A stretch of 19,362 bases of DNA. Origin: Candidatus Kerfeldbacteria bacterium (GTDB lineage: Bacteria; Patescibacteriota; Patescibacteriia; UBA9570). How positions within the stretch are numbered: position 1 is the first letter of the stretch; each line of letters begins with the position of its first letter. The translations under genes were made by a program, and so were the position numbers. The notes beneath the pieces are model-generated. The model made no database searches. It saw nothing but the letters and a program-made list of their open reading frames with translations, and was not told where the DNA came from. Below are positions 1-9,000 of the stretch, piece after piece. The stretch is from the NCBI GenBank assembly GCA_003512175.1, contig DOSP01000104.1, positions 3,940-23,301 on the forward strand, written 5' to 3'.

Positions 1-3000
1 GCGGCCGGTATGGATGCCGCCGGGTTGTGTAACCCGGGTGAAGACTTCCTGATTAATCTAACCATTGGTCTTGAAACCAACATCGGACAACCCACAGTGT
101 ATAGGCCGGCCTGTACCCTGACCGAATTAGGGGAGAACTGGCAGAGTGCGTATTCTGATCCTGAATTCGGCGATTTTGTACAATTGCAATTTGAGCCAAC
201 GGCTAATCCATTGGGTATTTCTCTTGAAGCGCAAGATTTGACCTTAGCGGCCAAGCTTCAAGCTGAAGAAGATGCCGAAAAACAACGGCAAGAAGATGGC
301 GGATTCAAAGCTACTACCGAATCGGTATCGAAAACCATTCTCACGCCGGCGAGCGTCATCCAGGAAGATTTGGCCGGTACCAAACAAAACGTAGCCTGGT
401 ATTCATTGCAAAGTACCGATAACCCGGTAGTAGAAGCCTTGAATATCTTTACGAGTACCTTAATTTCAAAATTACTAGAACGCGCCCAAAAAGGGTTAGC
501 CAATTTAAGCAGCGGGAGTGAATTATCTGGCCTACTTGGTGGAGAATTTTCTGGCACTATTTCTGGTCGATCAGCTGCTGAAGCGGTATTTTCTGAATTA
601 CGCCAGCCCATTTTTGGCAGCAGCGGTTCATTTGATGTCTTGTCTGAATTAACAGCCTGTCCAGGCGAAGAAGAATTACGCGACACTAATAATTGTGCCA
701 TTGGCGCCGCCCTACAAACCGCCATTCAAGATGGCTGGACGGTACAGGAGTTTATTGATTACCAAACGGAGATTGGCCAAAGTTTCACCGTGGCGAATAG
801 TGAAATTAATTCAGTCACCACACAGCAGATTCAAAATAGTGAGGGGATTAGTGAAACGGGAATCACTATATTAAAAAAATACCGAGTGGTTCCGGTGGGT
901 TGGCAGGTAGCTTCCGACTATATTCAAAGTACAGCTGATACGCCAACGCTAAAAGATTTAGTGGATTGTTATAACTATTGCGGTACAGCAGACACAGAAC
1001 GCAACTGCAGTTTCTTATTAGTGGATGAAGACGGGAACACCACCGATTACTCGCCGTATTGTCGGTTGGTTGATCCCTATTGGGTACTAAAAGCGCCCCA
1101 GAACTTTTGTGAACGGGAAGCGCCAGGTGGCACCATTGTGGAAGCAGAAAACTTTGATACCGATGCCAACACTAATACCCAGGAATCGGTGGTATTGAGC
1201 CGCATGAATTATTGTGCCGATGCTCGTGGTTGTATTGAAGAAGAACAAGAAGGTGTCTGCACAGCTTATGGGTATTGTACGGAAGAGGAACGGATTTATC
1301 GGTTTGACGGTGAAATCTGTGAAGAAGAATATAGCAGCTGCGAAACGTTTACTGATGATAACGGTGATCCAGTATCGCTGGTTAAAACTACGTTGAATTA
1401 TAATGATTGCGCAACGGATCCAGACTGTCAGTGGTATTGCAAGAGTCAGAATGAAGCTGGTCAATTTGATTGTGCTGGCCCAACGGAAACCTACGTTAGT
1501 TGTAGCGAGGATGTCACCGACAACGAATCTGATTATGGCCTGAGTTACGATGTCAGTCTTGATACCAACGAAGCGTGCGCCTGTACGTCCACTCAAACCT
1601 GCCAGGTGCCAGCCGGTTCTACCACTGGTGATGGCGACGGTAATGGTTTAATAGATTATCGGGAATGTGCCGTTTCCAATACCGATGGCAGTCAATCGGT
1701 CTGTAGCTTAGATGATAATTGTGGAGCCAGTAATTCTACCTATAGCTCGGCGACTGGTACCTGTACCTGTACGGTAACGAATTCTGGTGATGTAGATTTG
1801 GGATCAAGCTCAGTAGATATTACAGTAGAAGATGATAGCGGCGCAGATGCCACTCAGACTTGCACATTAGACGATGAAGATGGTGATAGTTCAGCTGATT
1901 CTTGCACGAGCGACTATTCCACTTACTCTAGTGCCCCGGTCTGTTCGGTTGCCTCAGCTGGTTTAATGAACTGTGGTGATGTCTGTTATACCGATGAAAC
2001 TGGTGGTACCTGTACCAATAGTTTAGGCAATACCTGTACGGATGGTGATGCCACAGATAGCGACAGCGATGATCGCGAGTGTCTCTTGTCTGATAGCTGT
2101 TCTGTTTCTTCGGGACTCTATAGCTGCACGAGTAGCGATGGGAATGTGTGTATCTTAGGAACGATTACTGAAGAACCAGCCACAGTGAGTGATACTATTT
2201 ACTTTGATCGTAATGTAGAAACCTGTGATTCTAATGACGCCGGTTGCACCCAGTATATTCGGATCAAACCAGACACCAATTTAATTCCCAATGCCTTATT
2301 TGACTACTACGATGCCGACAGTAACACCATTAACGATAGCGATGGTGATGGTGTATTAGATGCCACCATTGATGGTGATGACTTAGCCTTCTGCACGCAC
2401 GATGGTAGTGGCTGTGCGACAGACACTAACTGTATCGAAGATCTCAACAGTGATGGTGATGGCTTAGATGCGGATGAAACGGAAGGCCAATGTATTGGCT
2501 GGATTCAGAATACGGTGACCGCCTATGTGTTAGACGGTGACTTTGATAGTTTACTGACTCCCGATGTGGGCAACAACTTTATTCAACTGGAGGCTGGGTC
2601 GAGTGTCGGCACGTTAGAAATGACCGTTGATACTGGGCACAGTCTAGCCAACCGGACGTTCACCTTTGCCTATCGTGGCATGACCACCGGCACTTGTAGC
2701 GATGTGTCATTCACCATTGGCAATGGCGACGGGACCGATGTGTCTTCTGCGGTTACGGCCGACAGTGCGGGGACTGATTACGAATATACTTCCGACTGGG
2801 CCGACTACACCACCACCTACACCTTCGCTGATGCCACTACGGACGAAGATATTACAGTAGCCATTTCAGCATCAACATCGTGCAACATCAATATTGGCGC
2901 TACTTCATTAGTGGAAGATGATGAGTTCACTGATAACTATACGAACTATGCCATCAACAATCTGACCTATTTGAATGGTGATACGGTGAGTTGTGAACCG

Positions 3001-6000
3001 GAAGATGTTGGTTGTGAACTGTATGTCGAAGAGGGTGCCAGTGAAGAGGATGGTATTCCCGGATTAATTACCAATCCAGATTCCGATGATTGTGTGGATG
3101 CTTCAGGAAATTACAACTACGATAATCCATCGTGTAATCAATGTAATGGTGATCCTGAACAAGACCAGGACGATGATTATTATGAGGGTTGTGATTTCTA
3201 CCAAGAAGTACCATTAGATTCTACGGTGCCGTTAACTTCAGATCCGTTACCTGGTTGGCTGGTTTCCGGTACAGATGCCTATGAAGGAACCATCAAACGG
3301 TTAGGAGGGTATTGTGAAGGCGATTCCACCACACATTGTTATGAAGATACCGAGTGTTCGTCTGGTTCCTGTATTGCTCAATTATCCATTGTCCCAAGCT
3401 CGGGCGGCAGCTGTTCGGTATCGGCTGTGGGTTGTGAAGAATATACCAATTTAGCGGCAGTGGAAGAAGGCGGTGAAGGCTTACAGTACTTCACTGAGCT
3501 GAAACAATGTGTCCGACGGGATGATCAAGAGACAGCTGTGTTCTATACCTTTGAAGGCAGCGATACCGCCGGTGTGCAAGTACAAGATCATACCTTAAAA
3601 GTGGATACAACGACGAATGCGCCATGTACGCATCTCGATTTACAAAGTGAAGAGTTCAATGCGGATTGTGTTGACAGTACCGATTACACTGCTGCCGAAC
3701 AGCTCGAATGGGATTGTGGCCCTGATGGTGATATCGATGGTGATGGTAATTTAAATGGCACAACAGATGATACCACTGCCAATACTGACACCACTACTGA
3801 TGATGAAGAATACGGCACCGATGCGGACTGCCGCCAGTATGTCACGGCCGATGGCGATATTTTCTACCGCTATGCATCACAGGTGATCGAAGCGTCGGAT
3901 GACTGTACTCCACTGCGAAACAGCACTGATACCCGGGTCTACTTTGCCTTGCCGGAAGCCAGCAATGATTGTTCGGCCGAAGAAGTCAGTTGTCGCGAAT
4001 ACAAAGGCACGGATTCCGGTAGTGAAGAAACCATTATCGACGAAGATTTTAGCAACAATTCCACGGAAGATTGGTCTGGAGCTACTTCGACCAGTAATGA
4101 ATCGGTCTTACAAAGCGGCTATTCTTTACAGTTGCATGATGATGATACCGCCAACGCCACCGATGACGAAATTAGCTACGAATTATTTACTACCGAAGAT
4201 ACCGAAACGCTTGGTTTGCTGGAAGATGGTGACTCATACGTACTCACCTTCTGGGCCAAGGCTGATGATGGTGGTACGTTACTGGCATCACTGGATTATG
4301 AAACCACCGCTGGTTCCAATTATTACTTCACCACGGATGGTTCCAGTACCACTAGCTCCACCATTACGTTAGATCCGAACAACGAGGATGGCTGGCAATT
4401 TTATGCCGTTGGCCCAGTTATCTTGCCAAACGGTACAAATTTAGATGATGGCGACGAATATTTCAAACTGCAATACACCGGCACGGCGGGCACCAGTGAA
4501 GCCTACATTGATACTGTTGTACTGAGCCAATCCAATAGCCAGTACATTATTCAAGATTCCGCTCGGGCCTGTAATAATTTTGAAGGCTGTCGGCTCTATG
4601 AAGATCGGGATAATAACGATCACTACTTGAAATCGTTTAAACGGTTATGTGAAGATTCAGCAGTTGGCTGTGAAGCCATGTTGGCCACCCAGCAATCCGC
4701 CAATCCGTTTACAGAAGCCTACAATTTAGATAATGAGTACGATCAAGATGATGTGATTGTTCAATATGATCAGCCAGTGACGTTAGTGTATAACGAAGAT
4801 AATGAATGTTCTTCAACCGTGATGGGTTGCACGGAGTTTGGTCTAGCGGATGTCGATGATCGCACTGGTGAAATTATTGATTATGAGTCGGAGTATTTAC
4901 TGGATTTACCCGACTCCTACAGTTCAACGTTGTGTGAACAACCACAGTTATCATGTCGTGAATATACTTCAGAGTATGACGGCACAGTCTACTTCAAAGA
5001 TCCTGGTGAAAAATTATGTGAGCTGAAGGAATACACAACATCGAGCAACACCTTTACTGGTTGGTTTAAGCTTGATACCACTGCATCGGAACCAGATTGT
5101 CCACTGCAATACGATTTCTTCGGCTACGGTGAAAATTATGCTTCTCAACCACTGGGTGGAGTGTGTAACAGCAATAGCGTACACCACGATACCGATGGCA
5201 CCGCACTTGATGAAAAAGTGGGAACACTCTGCAGCCAGGACGCTGACTGCTATCCGGAGGATTGGGATGAATCAATTGATGGCCGGCCGCGCTGTATTTC
5301 ATCGATCGATGACGATGTGGATTTATATGATGATGGCGTGCACCAGTACGTTGATTACACAGATGATGGGGTATCGTTAAGCAATGTGCTCACAGACTTT
5401 GGTTGGGCTGGAGCGTGTCCTGATGATCAATCCGGTTGTTCCGAATATATGGATCCGTATAGTCCGAACATTGTGGAAGAAAATTCTAATTGGAGTTTTG
5501 AATACGATGTCTTAGATGATGATAATGTGCAATATGCCTCCGACGGTACACCTAATGGTTTTCCAGATAACTGGATGATTCCGTACAACATGACCGAGAC
5601 CAATGATGATACGAATGGCGATGGTATTGTGGATGATGAAGATGACCAAAGTTTCACCGAAATTGATTTAGATGCCGATGGCGTAGTTGATATCAGTACG
5701 TCTTGCACCACGGCTGATGCAGTTATTACCTCATTCACTGGTGAAACGTTAGTAGCGCATGATGGAGCCTCAGCCTTGAAATTAGCGGGGGATTGCGTGG
5801 TGGAACAAACCAATGCGCTCACCATAGCGGTCGATAAAACCTACAACGTGCAAGCTATGGTGAAAATGAGTAAAGATTACCTTGATGATGGTAGCAATAC
5901 TCCAGCCGAATTTAGCGTTGGTGTACACTTTTACGATATTGATAACGAACTGATGGCAGTAGATGACGTTACGCTTTATCTCGCCGCCGATCATGCCACG

Positions 6001-9000
6001 GTTGATTACGAAGATGGTGGTGATGAAACGGATGGATTAAGTTATTGGTACCGCTTTCAAGGCCAGTTTGGTTTGGGTACGGCTGTTCCCATCCCTGACC
6101 AAGGTATATGCAGCAATACTACATTTGCCAACCGGGTGCCATGTGAAACATTCGGTGGAACCTGGACGGAAAATTTAGCAGCCACAGCGGCTGTGTTCAT
6201 CGTCAATCATTCTAGCAATGACATTTATTTTGATGCCGTTAGTTTGAAAGAAGTGGATAAATACTACTACCTGGATTATACCGTGGATGGTACGGTTGAA
6301 CGTGAACAACAAGACGGCACGAATACGTGTATCAATCAAGACACCGAAGAAGGGGAAATTACCTCGGATGGTGGGTGCGTGGCCTTCCGTGATACCACAT
6401 CGGATACGCAAAATTATGCCCAAGATGGTCTGGATTGCACCACCTGCTTACTGTCACCTAATTCCGATTCCTGTCGCTATGTGGTTGACGCCTGTGATAC
6501 CAACGCGGTGCTGAAAGTGAAAAAAGATCGGGTCTGTAGTGAATGGATCTCCTGTGTAACATCAAGCCTGATTGAAAATGCCGATGGGACAGTTTCTAGT
6601 GAGTGTTCTGAAATCAACCGCTGTGATGAGTTAGATGAGGATGGGAATTGTTCGAGTAATTTAGTTGATGGTCTGCAAAAACCGGGTGAGTACGACGAGT
6701 ATTCCAGCAGTACCGACATTCATTACAGTACTGCCAACGGTGATAATGATGAGTTAAGTGCCATTCGTAACTTAACTGGGTATAGTAAAGTGGGGTTAAC
6801 CTGGGATGATGTGTTGTATTGTGATGGTGGCCCCAGTGATGGCGTGCGCTGCAGCAGTGATGCCAATTGTGTGAATACCGCCATTAGCTGTGATGCGGGT
6901 GTCTGCAGCAATGATAGTTCAGCGTCATGCAGTACAGTGGATGACTGTTATGGCGAAGGTGACACCGGCACGTGTACCATTCCATTTAGTACCGAAGGCT
7001 ATTACCCCTATGGCTGGATGCCGGAAGTTGGTTTATCAGGTTCGTCTACTGGCGAAGATCTGATTGAAATTAATGATTTCGAACAGTTATACTGCGCCGG
7101 TACCAATGCTGATACCAGCTTGCCTTGTATTAATAATGCTACCGATCCATCTGGCGCCGGTGATCCAGGGCACTGTTTCTCGACGAGCTTAAAAACCAAA
7201 GTAGAGAGTGATCCAGACGGAGAGCTGACCTATGCCGATTTTGTCTATGTGGATGAATCTGGCAGTAATGTGGGAACATCATTTGAAGCCTCGGACCCGT
7301 TACACGCCACATTAGCGTTCTGTCCAAACAGTCCAAACTTTGGTACCTACTGGCCGTTTGAAGGCGGGTCAGCCTATTCGTATACCAATGCCGGTTGGCA
7401 ACCGATGGGTGATGATTCCAGTATTTTTGTGACGCAATTCCAAGACTACCAAAATTGTCCAGCACCGTGTGCTGATATCGACTTGAATAACGTGCTCCAA
7501 GTAGGCAGTGACGCGGCCGACGAAGCCTTTGCCGGTGGAGCCAGCTATGATCTGGTCGATAATGTGACGGCCGATGGCACTTACGCCTTATCCTTCGATG
7601 CCCGCTACGTATCAGATTTCACTGGAGTCGATGAAGGCGGTACACCATCTACCGTGTCGATTTGTTTAAACCACTCCGGCATTGGCGATGCCGCTGGCGA
7701 CGAACTAGAACGAAAAGATTGTTTTGTGAATGGCTTTGGCGAAGCCGATATCGTGTTTGCCATCGATACCTCTGGTTCGATGGGAAGTGAAATTACCGCG
7801 GTGGTGACGGCTGTGCCAGACTTGGCCGAACAACTCTCCAGTGCCGGCATTGATACCCAGTTTGCTTTAGTTGATATGGATGATAACGATCGTACAGATG
7901 CGAGTGCTACAGATGATCGAGGGAACCATATTGATTTAGATTTCACCAGCGATGTGAGTGATTTCCAGGCAGCCGTTAATGCAATGTCGGCGGAAAGTTC
8001 CACCGTTGACCCAACCAATGCTATTTATGAGGTGGCTAATAATTCTTTATTTGATGGCGAGTCTCTCACCTATCGCGCTAATGCTCAGAAGTTCTTAGTA
8101 GTAGTGACCGATACGGGCGATGAAATTAGTAATGATATTGGTCGTGGTTCAGCAGAAGATGCGGCTATTGCCGCCAATTTGCCGGTGTTTGTGATTACCA
8201 GTGGTTCGTATGAGTGTGCCGATGGTGATGCTGATGATGACGATCCATGTACAAATTTTTATGATGGCTTAACTGAAGCCACTGGCGGTGATACCTATTC
8301 CTATGATCCAACAGGTTCCACATCATTAGATTGGGCGGCTGATACAAACATTATTGACGACCTATTCGAAAGCATTATCGATAACATCGACATCTTCCAA
8401 TTCAGCACAGACATGGAAACCTATACCCTGGGTCCAATCGTGGCTGAACAATTGGCTATTGATGAAGATGCCGGTGAACAGGGTCTCACGACAGTAACCA
8501 CCGCGCTAGAATTTATAGGCTCCGACGGCAATTCCTTCCAAATTGATAACGTGTCACTCTTGCCCGTACTGGAAGTCAATCAAGATTTAAATCCCATTGG
8601 CCGCACTTGTCGGGCCTATCCAGAAGAAGATAGTACACAATGCAGTTACGTTGAACAAACTGGTACGCAATTCCAAGGCTGGAAGGGGTATTGTTTGGAA
8701 GTAGATCCGTTGAATATCAACCGGTGTATTACCTGGTGGCCGATGGATGTGTTAGAAGGAGAAACTTCGTTGGTACAGCGTGAAGCCTCAGGCTATTCTG
8801 GCCGATCTTCGGTCTACCATTGCTTAGTCTCCAAAGGCTTAGAACATCCGGGCTTCTGTGATGCCGGTGATTACGATTCTGGAGATAGTGCCAACGATTA
8901 CAACGGTGACGGTAATGCGGCCAACGATTGGGGCGGCGCCCCGATTTGTACTGAAGGTGCCACCTGTGGCAGCGGTACTTGTTTCCAGGGAGGCATTTAT

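Larger units (their letters stand above)
2224..5448 (+). repeat. C-x(5,6)-C-x2-[Y/F] repeat array, nine copies
   Basis: Nine copies of a motif with near-fixed spacing occur between residues 739 and 1813. Each has a Cys, six residues (five in one copy), a second Cys normally preceded by Gly or Ser, two residues and then Tyr, Phe or, once, Met. They start at nt 2224 (CDSNDAGCTQY), 2992 (CEPEDVGCELY), 3412 (CSVSAVGCEEY), 3970 (CSAEEVSCREY), 4570 (CNNFEGCRLY), 4648 (CEDSAVGCEAM), 4807 (CSSTVMGCTEF), 4933 (CEQPQLSCREY) and 5416 (CPDDQSGCSEY). They punctuate the junctions before and after the jelly-roll modules, as linkers closed by one disulfide would. The array stops before the third jelly-roll. 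Confidence 0.75.
1630..5700 (+). other. Several EF-hand/dockerin-like calcium-binding loops
   Basis: Asp-rich loops match the 12-residue calcium pattern with oxygen ligands at positions 1, 3, 5, 9 and often 12. The cleanest is residues 541-552 (nt 1630-1665), DGDGNGLIDYRE, a full canonical loop. Others are residues 776-787 (nt 2335-2370, DSDGDGVLDATI), 1241-1252 (nt 3730-3765, DIDGDGNLNG), 1867-1878 (nt 5608-5643, DTNGDGIVDDED) and 1886-1897 (DLDADGVVDIST). The last two lie 19 residues apart, like a dockerin pair. The loops at 776 and 1867 sit inside jelly-roll modules. Calcium probably rigidifies the secreted chain; binding is inferred from the motif. Confidence 0.65.

Noticed and set aside
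2281..2480. DNA tandem repeat of gatggtgat units
   Set aside because: The units are irregular and follow from Asp-Gly codons in calcium loops; there is no repeat with constant period at DNA level.
3899..4372. 157-codon plus-strand frame in another phase
   Set aside because: It lies inside the giant gene across jelly-roll 2, with no domain-like pattern and a Pro/Met/Lys-rich product typical of a frame-shifted reading.
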